Source: Alkalibacter mobilis
GTDB lineage: Bacteria > Bacillota > Clostridia > Eubacteriales > Alkalibacteraceae
Direction: 5' to 3'
Assembly (NCBI RefSeq): GCF_015594845.1
Contig: NZ_JADNRK010000018.1
Location: forward strand, 1-41,874
DNA: 41,874 bases
Position 1 is the stretch's first letter. Each line of letters starts with the position of its first letter. The translations under genes and the position numbers were made by a program. Shown here piece after piece: positions 1 through 7,872 of the stretch. The notes under the pieces were generated by a model, which was not told the origin of the DNA, did not search any database, and worked only from the letters and a program-made list of their open reading frames with translations.

Positions 1-387
1 TAATATAATATCTGAAATACTGATGACTATTAAAAAGATATTCAAACACTAAGTCCGTATGCCATAATAATAGTTTTCTAAAACTATTATTATAGGAATT
101 ATGCAAATATTTTCTCATTTCTTTATCTTTCAATACATATGCATTATAGGCATACCTGAATGATACAATATAATTCTCATTCCGCTACGTCTCATTACTT
201 CCTTGGTCTCATCCATAACCTCAGATCTATAACAGCGAGCCTTACATTTGTTTCGAACCGATTTGTCTTTCCCATATTTACGTAGCATCGTTATATAAAA
301 CTTTCATCCATGAACCACATCAGAATACTTAATGCCAAACACCTATGAAATCTTTTAATCCCCACAAATGCTCAAAATTAAATAATT
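1..387. other. AT-rich region with no identifiable gene
   Basis: No convincing reading frame was found on either strand. A near-perfect AT-only inverted repeat (arms 64-77 and 80-93) leaves almost no loop. It has no GC-rich stem or T-tract, so it is not called a terminator. The minus strand between about 200 and 330 contains short stretches that look protein-like but are broken by stops. They could be a decayed gene, but I cannot assign a family. Confidence 0.4.
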
Positions 388-417
388 TTGAAGTAAAGAC
401 AATATTTGGGTTATAAT
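388..417 (+). promoter_or_regulatory. Sigma-A-type promoter of the ABC-2 transporter operon
   Basis: TTGAAG (388-393) and TATAAT (412-417) are separated by 18 bases. They lie about 60 bases upstream of the ATPase start, which has its own GGAGG ribosome site. Confidence 0.65.
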
Positions 418-478
418 GTTTTTATAGATGTAATCGTGAATGGATATTTATCTTTATAAAAACGATTTGGAGGCTCTT

Positions 479-1351
479 ATGAATATTATTGAAACCAAAA
501 AGCTGACAAAGTTTTACGGAAAGGCACGAGGGATAGTCGATGTCGATTTGGAAGTACAGGAAGGTGAAATATTCGGTTTTATCGGACCTAACGGTGCGGG
601 GAAATCAACAACCATCCGTACTTTGATGGGGCTAATTTTTGCAACAAGCGGCTCTGCAAAAATTTTCGGCAAAGATTGCGTCACTGATGGTCCTGAAATT
701 CGTCAAGAAGTAGGATATTTGCCTTCAGAGGTATTTTACTACGATAAAATGAAAGTTCTGGATCTACTTAAATACACCGGGGGTTTTTATAAGAAAAACA
801 CCTCTAAACGAATGTATGAATTAGCCGAAATCATGGAATTGGATCTATCCCGCCGAATAGAGGATCTTTCCTACGGAAACAAGAAAAAAGTCGGGATCGT
901 ACAAGGCTTGTTGCACTCACCTAAGTTGATAGTGTTGGATGAACCCACAAGTGGTCTGGATCCTTTGATGCAAAACAAATTTTTCAATATAATAGAAGAA
1001 GAAAACCAAAAAGGCGCTACTGTATTTTTTTCATCACATATCTTAGCCGAAGTTCAGGAACTTTGCAATCGTGTCGCCATTATTAAGGACGGCCGTATCA
1101 TAAAAACTGAAGACATAAAAACCCTTAGAGAAGACAACTACAAAAAAGTGACTTTACGCGGCAAATCCATATCGTTTGATAAATTCAAAATCGAAGGTGT
1201 AACACAAACCATACAAAAGCCTGACGAACTCAAATTTTTCTATAAGGGCGATATAAACACTGTCATAAAAATCATCAGCAGTGAAGCATTGAAAGATGTC
1301 CTGATTGAAGAACCAACTCTTGAAGAAATTTTCATGCATTACTACAAGTAG
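479..1351 (+). CDS. ABC-2 type transporter, ATP-binding protein
   Basis: This is the cytoplasmic ATPase of an ABC-2 exporter, powering the two permeases encoded directly downstream. The Walker A motif GPNGAGKST, an ABC signature in the form LSYGN, and Walker B IVLDEPTSGLDP are in the expected order. A switch histidine follows in FFSSH. The C-terminal 70 or so residues form the short accessory domain common in drug- or bacteriocin-resistance type exporters (BcrA/NatA-like). I chose the ATG at 479 because GGAGG sits 6 bases upstream; the more distal start at 440 has no ribosome site. The resulting length of 290 residues is normal for the family. The permease gene begins 8 bases after the stop, so the three genes form one operon. 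The substrate is unknown: antibiotic, peptide, sodium or lipid are all possible. Confidence 0.9.
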   Translation: MNIIETKKLTKFYGKARGIVDVDLEVQEGEIFGFIGPNGAGKSTTIRTLMGLIFATSGSAKIFGKDCVTDGPEIRQEVGYLPSEVFYYDKMKVLDLLKYTGGFYKKNTSKRMYELAEIMELDLSRRIEDLSYGNKKKVGIVQGLLHSPKLIVLDEPTSGLDPLMQNKFFNIIEEENQKGATVFFSSHILAEVQELCNRVAIIKDGRIIKTEDIKTLREDNYKKVTLRGKSISFDKFKIEGVTQTIQKPDELKFFYKGDINTVIKIISSEALKDVLIEEPTLEEIFMHYYK

Positions 1352-1359
1352 GTGAAAAA

Positions 1360-2166
1360 ATGCTAAATATTTTAAAATATGAACTTAAGATGCATATAAA
1401 ATCAATCATCATATGGGTCATATCCATTGTTGCCGTAATTTACATGATGATGGCGTTTTATCCAACTTTTGGCAAGGATGCTGCCCTGGTTGAAAAATTG
1501 ATGGCCAATTATCCTGAAGAAATGTTGAAGGCATTTGGCATGAGTTCGGGTTTGGGCCTATCAACAGTGCTTGGTTATCTCGCCTTTTCATACGTATTTG
1601 TCCAACTTTGTCTGGCTATTCAGGCATCCAACTATGGATTTTCCATCCTATCAGTCGAGGAAAGAGAGTTTACCGCTGATTTTTTGATGTCAAAACCCGT
1701 CTCTCGGACGAATATATTACATGCCAAGTTCATAGCGGCTACAGTTGCAGTTGTTGTTACAAACATCGCCACCTGGCTCGGGACATTCTCGGCTATAGAA
1801 ATATTCAAATCCGAAGCTGCTTATGATGCCGGCAAAGTAGTGCTTTTGTTGGCTCTGACCCTCTTGTTTCAACTTTTCTTTTTAACTTTTAGTATGGCAA
1901 TTTCTGTTTTGGTGAAAAAAGTACGTAGCGTGCTGACGTTCTCTTTGAGTTTGGGGTTCGGTACCTACATCATCAATGCCGTCAGAGCCATTGTAGGTGG
2001 TGAGTTGCTTGGATATTTGTCACCTTTTTACCATTTTGATCCCAACTCGATCTTGGATTCGGGCTCGGCGGACACCAAAATGATGTTTATAAATATCGTG
2101 ATCATCATCCTATCGGTCATTACTACCTATTCCTTGTACGTAAAACGTGATATCCATTCACTTTAG
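1360..2166 (+). CDS. ABC-2 transporter permease, first subunit
   Basis: This 268-residue integral membrane protein has about six hydrophobic segments: near residues 15-35, 70-90, 120-145, 160-185, 195-215 and 240-260. The cytoplasmic stretch EEREFTADFLMSKPVSRTNIL, read here only for its pattern, is the loop typical of ABC-2 permeases of the NosY/BcrB type. It is preceded by AGGTG and follows the ATPase gene closely. It resembles the next gene product in layout, with the same short N-terminal helix, the same extracellular loop with a PEEMLKAF/PEAMLKAF motif and the same EER loop. The two subunits are therefore probably paralogues that pair as a heterodimer. Confidence 0.85.
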   Translation: MLNILKYELKMHIKSIIIWVISIVAVIYMMMAFYPTFGKDAALVEKLMANYPEEMLKAFGMSSGLGLSTVLGYLAFSYVFVQLCLAIQASNYGFSILSVEEREFTADFLMSKPVSRTNILHAKFIAATVAVVVTNIATWLGTFSAIEIFKSEAAYDAGKVVLLLALTLLFQLFFLTFSMAISVLVKKVRSVLTFSLSLGFGTYIINAVRAIVGGELLGYLSPFYHFDPNSILDSGSADTKMMFINIVIIILSVITTYSLYVKRDIHSL

Positions 2167-2175
2167 GAGGTTCCC

Positions 2176-2970
2176 ATGCATATTGTCAAAAGAGAAATGC
2201 GCGCACATTTAAAATCGCTCCTTATATGGAGTGCTGTAATGCTTGGTTTGATCGCCATGATAATGGTGGAATTCAAGGCTTATTACAACAATCCGGAAAT
2301 GTCTGATGTGTTGAACATGATGCCTGAAGCCATGTTGAAGGCCTTTTCAATGGAAAACGCCAACTTAACGACCTTGGGTGGATTTGTCTCACTGATTTCA
2401 TTCTATCTGTTTGTAATGGGAGGGGTTTATGCTGTTTTGCTTGGCAGCAATATCATATCCAAAGAAGAAAGAGACAAAACAGCCGAATTTTTCATGACAT
2501 TGCCTATCTCTAGAACACAAATTATCACATCAAAACTTGTCGCAGCGATTTTAAACAGCTTTTTGCTTGTGCTTGCTACAGGTTTGTCTATTGTGATAAC
2601 GTCCTGGAAGTACAGCCCTGACAGGGACTTCTACCGATTCCTGGCACTCTATTTGATAGCAATGTTTATATTATGTCTGATATTCTTAAGTGTCGGGATG
2701 TTGTTGTCCAGCGTGTTGAAACGTTATAAAAGCTCGGGTAAAATTTCAGCGGCCATCTTGTTTGTTTTGTATATGATCAATATTGTTTCTGCATTAAGCA
2801 AGAACCTAGATTTTCTAAAATACATAACCCCATTTAAATATTTTGATACCAACGCCATGCTGATACAAGGTGAAATAGATATTGTCTACGTTCTCATTTC
2901 GTTTGCAATCATTGCGTTTTGTATTGCCGGAACCTATGTCGTATATCCTAAACGGGATTTGCATATTTGA
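2176..2970 (+). CDS. ABC-2 transporter permease, second subunit
   Basis: This 264-residue membrane protein has about six membrane segments and is the second permease of the exporter. The motif PEAMLKAFSM near residue 50 and the loop KEERDKTAEFFMTLPISR are shared with the upstream permease, indicating an ancient tandem duplication. The start is well supported by TAGGAGG 5 bases before the ATG. It ends just before a strong hairpin terminator, so it is the last gene of this operon. Confidence 0.85.
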   Translation: MHIVKREMRAHLKSLLIWSAVMLGLIAMIMVEFKAYYNNPEMSDVLNMMPEAMLKAFSMENANLTTLGGFVSLISFYLFVMGGVYAVLLGSNIISKEERDKTAEFFMTLPISRTQIITSKLVAAILNSFLLVLATGLSIVITSWKYSPDRDFYRFLALYLIAMFILCLIFLSVGMLLSSVLKRYKSSGKISAAILFVLYMINIVSALSKNLDFLKYITPFKYFDTNAMLIQGEIDIVYVLISFAIIAFCIAGTYVVYPKRDLHI

Positions 2971-2973
2971 TCC

Positions 2974-3019
2974 AAAAAGAACAGCCCGCTCTAAAATAAA
3001 TGAGTAAGCTGTTCTTTTT
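2974..3019 (+). terminator. Terminator of the ABC-2 operon
   Basis: A 12-bp perfect stem (arms 2974-2985 and 3008-3019, AAAAAGAACAGC with its complement) ends in a T-run on the plus strand and begins with an A-run. It can therefore act in both directions. It lies directly after the stop of the second permease. Confidence 0.8.
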
Positions 3020-3161
3020 CAAACTCCATAACCTTATCCAAATGCTCTTCACTTATAGAACAATGAAGTGAGTTGAATGAGACTCTTCATGGACACCGAC
3101 GTCCTTATTATGAGATGGGCGAAGAACCGTTGGGTTAAAACTCTAAAATCTTTTCCTCCAC

Positions 3162-3929
3162 CTATTTTCGATATCCAAATTGTTCGGTAAGCTGTGTTTT
3201 CATTTGGATCACTTCTTTTGCTAATTTTTCTACGCGCTCATCGCTCATCCTGCTTATAGGTGCTGAGATGCTGAAAGCATTTTCCGCTTTTCCCTTGTAA
3301 TTTTTAATTGCAGCGCCAATGCAGCGAACCCCTATTTCATTTTCTTCGTTGTCCAGTGCATATCCTTTGTCTCTAACTTCTTCAAGTTCCATGAGAAACC
3401 TATTGAAATCTACGATGGTTTTCGGAGTCAATTGTTCTATATTGCTGTCGTCCCAAATTTGTTTTACCTGATCATTCTCCATCTCTGCCAGCATTGCCTT
3501 GCCTACTGCTGTACAGTAAAGAGGTTTTTCCACACCGATCCTAGATACCATCCGTACAGAACTGCTTTGGGATTCTACCTTGTCTATGTAGACCATGTTG
3601 GTTCCCTCCCGCTGAACAAGATGAACAGTCTCTTCACTTATTTCTGCCAAGTGCTGTAAAAATGGTCTCGCAATAGATACTATATCCACTGTCTCTCGCA
3701 GAGCTTCTCCCAAGGCCAGCAGTTTAAAAGTGAGGCGATATTTGTCTGAATCTTCTTCTTTTCTCACATAATCCATGGAAATAAGAGATGCTAGCAATCT
3801 ATGAACCGTACTTTTATTCAATTCCAAATTCTTAGATATCTCAGTCACTCCTTGGGGACCATCGTAAGCCAGCATTTCCAATACAGAAAAGATTCGTCCA
3901 GCTGACTGGACTGGATTTTTTTCATTCAT
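3162..3929 (-). CDS. IclR-family transcriptional regulator (KdgR-like)
   Basis: This is an IclR-type regulator. An N-terminal winged helix-turn-helix (about residues 8-65, with the helix LNKSTVHRLLASL) precedes the effector-binding domain (about 80-250). That domain carries the conserved stretches YCTAVGKAMLA and the late GVRCIGAAI. I chose the ATG at 3929 because GGAGGA lies 6 bases upstream, which gives 255 residues; an in-frame ATG at 3947 would lie upstream of that site. The gene follows kdgK and eda on the same strand but is separated from them by a terminator, so it has its own transcript. Position and family suggest that it senses 2-keto-3-deoxygluconate or a related intermediate and controls the eda-kdgK promoter, which carries an IclR-like palindrome. 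That assignment is inference. Confidence 0.85.
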   Translation of the reverse strand: MNEKNPVQSAGRIFSVLEMLAYDGPQGVTEISKNLELNKSTVHRLLASLISMDYVRKEEDSDKYRLTFKLLALGEALRETVDIVSIARPFLQHLAEISEETVHLVQREGTNMVYIDKVESQSSSVRMVSRIGVEKPLYCTAVGKAMLAEMENDQVKQIWDDSNIEQLTPKTIVDFNRFLMELEEVRDKGYALDNEENEIGVRCIGAAIKNYKGKAENAFSISAPISRMSDERVEKLAKEVIQMKTQLTEQFGYRK

Positions 3930-4050
3930 TGATCTTCCTCCAGACATTTATTCAAAGAAATATTATTTATAAACCCCTCTCAAAAAGTATACATGTTTTG
4001 CTGCTGTTCCACAATACAAAACCCAGTATAGTATCCCTTTAGGTGGTAAA

Positions 4051-4081
4051 CAAAAACCGTCTGATTTCTCAAACGGTTTTT
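4051..4081 (-). terminator. Terminator after kdgK
   Basis: An inverted repeat of AAAAACCGT and ACGGTTTTT has an inner partly paired segment and a T-run on either strand. It lies about 15 bases after the kdgK stop and upstream of the IclR gene, so it separates the two transcripts. Confidence 0.75.
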
Positions 4082-4094
4082 CTCTGAAATTTTA

Positions 4095-5117
4095 TTATCT
4101 TTGTACTCGACCTGATGCATCTCCACCAGCCAATTTTTTCACTTCATCTACTGTAACTTGGTTGAAATCACCTTCGATGCTGTGCTTCAAACAACTTGCT
4201 GCAGTAGCAAATTCAATTATGTCTTGAGGTGCAAAGTCCATCATAGTAGAGTATATCAAACCTGCTCCAAAGCTGTCGCCGCCGCCAACTCTGTCAACGA
4301 TGTGCATTTTATAGCTCTTGCTGAAGTAGTATTCATTTCCGTCAAACATCATAGCTGCCCAGTTATTGTCACTGGCAGAAATAGATCCTCTCAAGGTTAT
4401 CGCTACTTTTTCAAATCCAAATCTGTCTGCAAGTTGTTTTGCAACGTCCTTGTATCCTTCATGATCCACTTTTCCTGCGGTAATGTCAGTATTGGCTGCT
4501 TTTATGCCAAACACGTCGCTTGCGTCCTCTTCATTGGCGATGCAAACGTCCACGTATTTACAAAGTTCTCCCATTACCTGACCAGCTTTTTCTTTTGACC
4601 ACAATTTGTTTCTGTAGTTCAAGTCACAGCTGATGGTAATGTTTCTTTCCTTTGCCGCTTTGCATGCTTCCATACAGATCTCTGCCACATCGTCTCCCAA
4701 AGCCGGTGTAATTCCAGTAAAGTGGAACCACTCAACTCCTTCAAATATCTCATCCCAGTTGAAGTCTTCTTTTGTTGCTGTTGCAATGGAAGATCCCGCA
4801 CGGTCGTACACGACTTTAGATGGTCGTTGGCTGGCACCTTTCTCCAAGAAGTAGATACCTACACGATCTCCTCCTCTTGTGATGGATTTGGTATCAACCC
4901 CAAATCGTCTTAAGGAATTGACAGCTGCTTGCCCGATTTCGTGCTTAGGCAGCTTTGTTACGAAACTCGCATCGATGCCGTAGTTGGCCAATGAAACCGC
5001 CACGTTGGCTTCTCCACCACCATAGGTCGCTCCAAATGTTTCCGCTTGAATGAATCGAAAATATCCTTCCGGTGCTAATCTAAGCATGATCTCTCCAAAA
5101 GTTACTGCTTTTTTCAT
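4095..5117 (-). CDS. kdgK: 2-keto-3-deoxygluconate kinase (PfkB family)
   Basis: This enzyme phosphorylates 2-keto-3-deoxy-D-gluconate (KDG) to KDPG with ATP in the cytoplasm. The 340-residue protein is a ribokinase/PfkB kinase. It has an N-terminal TFGEIMLRL, the substrate-side GGGEANVAVSLA signature near residue 33 and a C-terminal PfkB signature DRVGGGDSFGAG that supplies the catalytic aspartate. The start is fixed by AGGAGG 9 bases upstream. It lies 33 bases behind the KDPG aldolase gene and in the same operon, so KDG made by UxuA is phosphorylated here and cleaved by the neighbour. A related sugar kinase is possible from sequence alone, but the flanking genes make KDG by far the likeliest substrate. 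Confidence 0.92.
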   Translation of the reverse strand: MKKAVTFGEIMLRLAPEGYFRFIQAETFGATYGGGEANVAVSLANYGIDASFVTKLPKHEIGQAAVNSLRRFGVDTKSITRGGDRVGIYFLEKGASQRPSKVVYDRAGSSIATATKEDFNWDEIFEGVEWFHFTGITPALGDDVAEICMEACKAAKERNITISCDLNYRNKLWSKEKAGQVMGELCKYVDVCIANEEDASDVFGIKAANTDITAGKVDHEGYKDVAKQLADRFGFEKVAITLRGSISASDNNWAAMMFDGNEYYFSKSYKMHIVDRVGGGDSFGAGLIYSTMMDFAPQDIIEFATAASCLKHSIEGDFNQVTVDEVKKLAGGDASGRVQR

Positions 5118-5150
5118 TATTAATTCCTCCTATATGTCTTTTCTTTTGAT

Positions 5151-6116
5151 TTATTTTTTCTGCACAAGATGAAGGGCAAATCCTCCAAAAGTCTCTTTTA
5201 AATATACTGCCAAAAGGTTGTTTTTGCCATCGTATTTAGCTGTATTCATATCGAAATCAAATCCGTTGGTTTCAAGGTACGCAACAGCTCTATCGATGTA
5301 GTTTGTTTTTATTGCGATATGGCCTTTTTCTCCAAGATAAGGCTTTTTCATCACTTCGATGTAATCTGCTGCAAATACAGAACTATTTCCTACCTTCTTT
5401 TCAAATCCGAAAAGTAGCTCAAATTGGGATGCAATTTTTTCTGCTTCTGCTTCGTCGTTTCCGTTGATCCCGATGTGTCCCAATTCAAAACCAAGCATTT
5501 CATTCACTGCTTTTTTAGTGATCTTCTTTATCTCGTCGAATTTCCCGTCGTTTATCAAATCTGCACTGACCATCCAGCTTCCGCCGCAAGCTACGATCTT
5601 AGGAAAATCCAAATAGCTTTTTAGATTTTTTTCATTAACACCGCCTGTAGGCATGAATTTCATATTCACATAAGGAGCTGCCATGGCTTTTATCATTGCC
5701 AATCCACCGGATGCTTCTGCCGGGAAGAATTTTACAACATCTAATCCAAAGGAAATGGCTTGCTCCACATCACTTGGGTTAGAACAACCAGGTACGATCA
5801 AAATATTTTTGTCTACACAGTATTTCACGATCTCAGGATTCAGACCTGGACTAACTATAAAAGTTGCTCCTGCTTCCACCGCATCATCCACTTGCTGCTT
5901 GGTAAGCACTGTTCCAGCTCCAATGAGCATTTCAGGATATGCATCGGACATGGCTTTAATGGAATCTTTTGCTGCATCCGTTCTAAATGTTACCTCTGCA
6001 CAAGGAAGTCCACCTTCCACCAATGCTTTTGCCAAAGGCAGTGCATCTTCGACCCTGTCCAATTTAACTACGGGAACGATCCCTATTTGCTGGATTTTTT
6101 TCAATACTTCGTTCAT
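5151..6116 (-). CDS. eda: KDPG/KHG aldolase fused to a C-terminal VOC domain
   Basis: Residues 1-210 are a class I KDPG/4-hydroxy-2-oxoglutarate aldolase. The catalytic glutamate is E41 (CAEVTFRT), followed by VSPGLNP, and the Schiff-base lysine is K129 in VVKFFPAE. The domain cleaves KDPG to pyruvate and glyceraldehyde 3-phosphate. Ordinary Eda proteins end near residue 210. Here about 110 more residues follow, reading as a vicinal-oxygen-chelate (glyoxalase/bleomycin-resistance) fold. It opens with ELGHIGING and ends with FGGFALHLVQKK, and contains GEKGHIAIKTNYIDRAVAYL. The function of the extension is not known to me. The ATG at 6116 has GGAGG 8 bases upstream, while the upstream in-frame ATG overlaps that site. 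It is the first gene of the eda-kdgK operon. Confidence 0.9.
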   Translation of the reverse strand: MNEVLKKIQQIGIVPVVKLDRVEDALPLAKALVEGGLPCAEVTFRTDAAKDSIKAMSDAYPEMLIGAGTVLTKQQVDDAVEAGATFIVSPGLNPEIVKYCVDKNILIVPGCSNPSDVEQAISFGLDVVKFFPAEASGGLAMIKAMAAPYVNMKFMPTGGVNEKNLKSYLDFPKIVACGGSWMVSADLINDGKFDEIKKITKKAVNEMLGFELGHIGINGNDEAEAEKIASQFELLFGFEKKVGNSSVFAADYIEVMKKPYLGEKGHIAIKTNYIDRAVAYLETNGFDFDMNTAKYDGKNNLLAVYLKETFGGFALHLVQKK

Positions 6117-6139
6117 ATCATATACCTCCATTTGTTATG

Positions 6140-6156
6140 GTTTCACATTGTGAAAC
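6140..6156. promoter_or_regulatory. 17-bp palindromic operator upstream of eda
   Basis: GTTTCACATTGTGAAAC is a perfect inverted repeat around a central T. It lies about 20 bases downstream of the predicted start of transcription and just before the eda ribosome site. IclR/KdgR-type regulators bind palindromes of this size and style, and an IclR gene lies at the end of the same gene group. Confidence 0.6.
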
Positions 6157-6181
6157 TCCGTTCTATTTTTACGTTATTTTA

Positions 6182-6210
6182 ATTATATAGCGTCATTAGG
6201 GTTCCGTCAA
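6182..6210 (-). promoter_or_regulatory. Promoter of the eda-kdgK operon
   Basis: On the minus strand, TTGACG (6210-6205) and TATAAT (6187-6182) are separated by exactly 17 bases. Transcription would begin near 6175, so the palindrome at 6140-6156 would block early elongation or open-complex escape. Confidence 0.75.
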
Positions 6211-6220
6211 CGAATATCAC

Positions 6221-6266
6221 AAAGAGGACGGTGACTTTTTTTATAAAATGTCACCGTCCTCTTTTT
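6221..6266 (-). terminator. Strong bidirectional terminator after uxuB
   Basis: A 15-bp perfect stem (arms 6221-6235 and 6250-6264, core GAGGACGGTGAC) is flanked by A- and T-runs. It lies 5 bases after the uxuB stop and ends the long TRAP-adh-uxuA-uxuB operon, isolating it from eda-kdgK. Confidence 0.9.
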
Positions 6267-6270
6267 TATT

Positions 6271-7872
6271 TTATGTAAGATAAGCTTTCAACGTCTCTCG
6301 GACAGCGCCTTCCTTTGAAATCATCTGAAGGAACATCTTCTCCACCTTGTTGCCAAGGCCAACTTCATACAAATCCACACCAAAAATCTCTTGATTTTTA
6401 AGGATCTCTGTCAAATCAGCAGAATCATCTCCAAGTTTAACCTTTTGCAGGATAGGCGCAAGCACCTCCAGCATTGGATCAGACGACAAAGGCATTTCAT
6501 TCCCATTATCGTCTACGCCCACCAAATATCGAAGCCAGGCAGCCAAAGCAAGAGGAATCCCTACCAAAGAAGCCGGATCCAACTCCGGATCCTTCACATA
6601 GGATTTGATTGTTTCTCCAAAACGTATTGCTACCTTTTGGGATGTATCTGTGGCTATTCGCTGAGGTGTATCAGGAATGTATGGGTTGACGAATCTTTCA
6701 CCTACTACTTCATCTATAAACACTTTCGGATCGATGATACCCGGGTTTATTACCACAGGCAGTCCTTCGTCATATCCGATTTTCATTACCAGTTTTTTCA
6801 GTTCTTCATCATTCATTTCATCGGCTATCAAGGTGTAACCTAAAAGACATCCCGTAACAGCCAAAGCCGTATGAAGTGGGTTTAGGCAAGTGGTCACTTT
6901 CATGGTTTCTACTTTGTTTACCGTCTCTCTGTCTCCGAAAAGTATCCCTGCTTTTTCCAAAGGAGGTCGTCCATTTGGGAAAAGGTCTTCAATTACCAAA
7001 TACTCGCTGACTTCAGCATTAACAAAGGGCGCAGTATAGGAATTTTTCTCAGTGATGATAACACCCATGTCTTCCAGTCCAATTTCTTCCAGCACTTCCT
7101 GAACTTTCTCCGAAGGTCGGGGGGTGATCTTGTCGATCATGGAAAGCGGGAAAGACACTTTTGTCGGATCTTCCAGGTAATCAAGGAAATCTTGCTCGAC
7201 AAACTCTTTTTCTGCCCATACTTTTGCGATCTCAGTTACTGCTGCTTTGATCTTGTCACCATTGTGGGAACAATTGTCCATACTGACAACTGCCAGTGGC
7301 AGCTTTCCAGCCTGATATCTCTGGTTGAGTAAAGACGTCAATACGCTCATTGCGTGCAAAGGCGCTTTTGGTCCACCTTCCATATCGGCTTTAACTGCAC
7401 CAAAATAATTTCCCACATGGTCTTTAATGGCATAGCCCTTTTCCGTGATGGTAAAGCTGGCCATCTGCAGTGATGGATTGGTGAAGAAGGATGCAAGTTT
7501 GTCAAAATCTCCATTGTCTACTTGTGATGTCATGGCTTTAACTATGCTTCCTACTACAGTTTTTTCCAAAGATCCGTCAGCTTTCATGATAACGGACAAA
7601 GTCAAATTGTCATAAGCATCGAAGACTCTCTCAACGATCTCAAAATCGAAGGTCTCCACAGCAACTATCCCTGTATCTGCCAACCCTTGATCCAACAACA
7701 CTTGATGAGCTCTGGCAGGAAAGATTCTAAAAATGTTTCCTGCACCAAAGTGGACCCAACCTGGATTCTCCATGGTTTTCGCTGCAACTTGCTCCAAGTC
7801 AGAAGCTGGCAAAGCTATGTTTTTATCTAACCAGGCTTGTTTTTCTTTCAACGCACTTAGTTTCAATTTCAT
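6271..7872 (-). CDS. uxuB: Fructuronate reductase / D-mannonate oxidoreductase (mannitol dehydrogenase family)
   Basis: This is a long-chain polyol dehydrogenase of the mannitol dehydrogenase family, interconverting D-fructuronate and D-mannonate with NAD(H). The N-terminal VHFGAGNIFRIFPA at about residues 36-49 is the nucleotide-binding loop. The middle region has VVSMDNCSHNGDKI and DKITPRP, and the C-terminal half has the family pattern KVTTCLNPLHTALA. I set the start at the ATG at 7872, which overlaps the uxuA stop as ATGA and follows an AAGGAAAGG site; a start further upstream would lie inside uxuA. The length of 533 residues matches the clostridial form. Coupled translation with uxuA supports a joint role in mannonate formation and dehydration. 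Tagaturonate reductase activity cannot be excluded. Confidence 0.88.
   Translation of the reverse strand: MKLKLSALKEKQAWLDKNIALPASDLEQVAAKTMENPGWVHFGAGNIFRIFPARAHQVLLDQGLADTGIVAVETFDFEIVERVFDAYDNLTLSVIMKADGSLEKTVVGSIVKAMTSQVDNGDFDKLASFFTNPSLQMASFTITEKGYAIKDHVGNYFGAVKADMEGGPKAPLHAMSVLTSLLNQRYQAGKLPLAVVSMDNCSHNGDKIKAAVTEIAKVWAEKEFVEQDFLDYLEDPTKVSFPLSMIDKITPRPSEKVQEVLEEIGLEDMGVIITEKNSYTAPFVNAEVSEYLVIEDLFPNGRPPLEKAGILFGDRETVNKVETMKVTTCLNPLHTALAVTGCLLGYTLIADEMNDEELKKLVMKIGYDEGLPVVINPGIIDPKVFIDEVVGERFVNPYIPDTPQRIATDTSQKVAIRFGETIKSYVKDPELDPASLVGIPLALAAWLRYLVGVDDNGNEMPLSSDPMLEVLAPILQKVKLGDDSADLTEILKNQEIFGVDLYEVGLGNKVEKMFLQMISKEGAVRETLKAYLT

Noticed and set aside
64-93. AT-only inverted repeat near the left end
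   Set aside because: It has almost no loop, no GC pairs and no T-run after it, so neither a terminator nor a protein-binding site can be supported.
200-330. Possible decayed gene on the minus strand upstream of the ABC-2 operon
   Set aside because: Only short stretches read like protein, stops interrupt each frame and no family could be recognised.
4158-4598. Long open frame antisense to kdgK, and similar ones antisense to eda, uxuB, dctM and others
   Set aside because: They lie wholly within clear genes on the other strand, have no ribosome sites worth noting and give cysteine-, serine- or histidine-rich proteins without family motifs.
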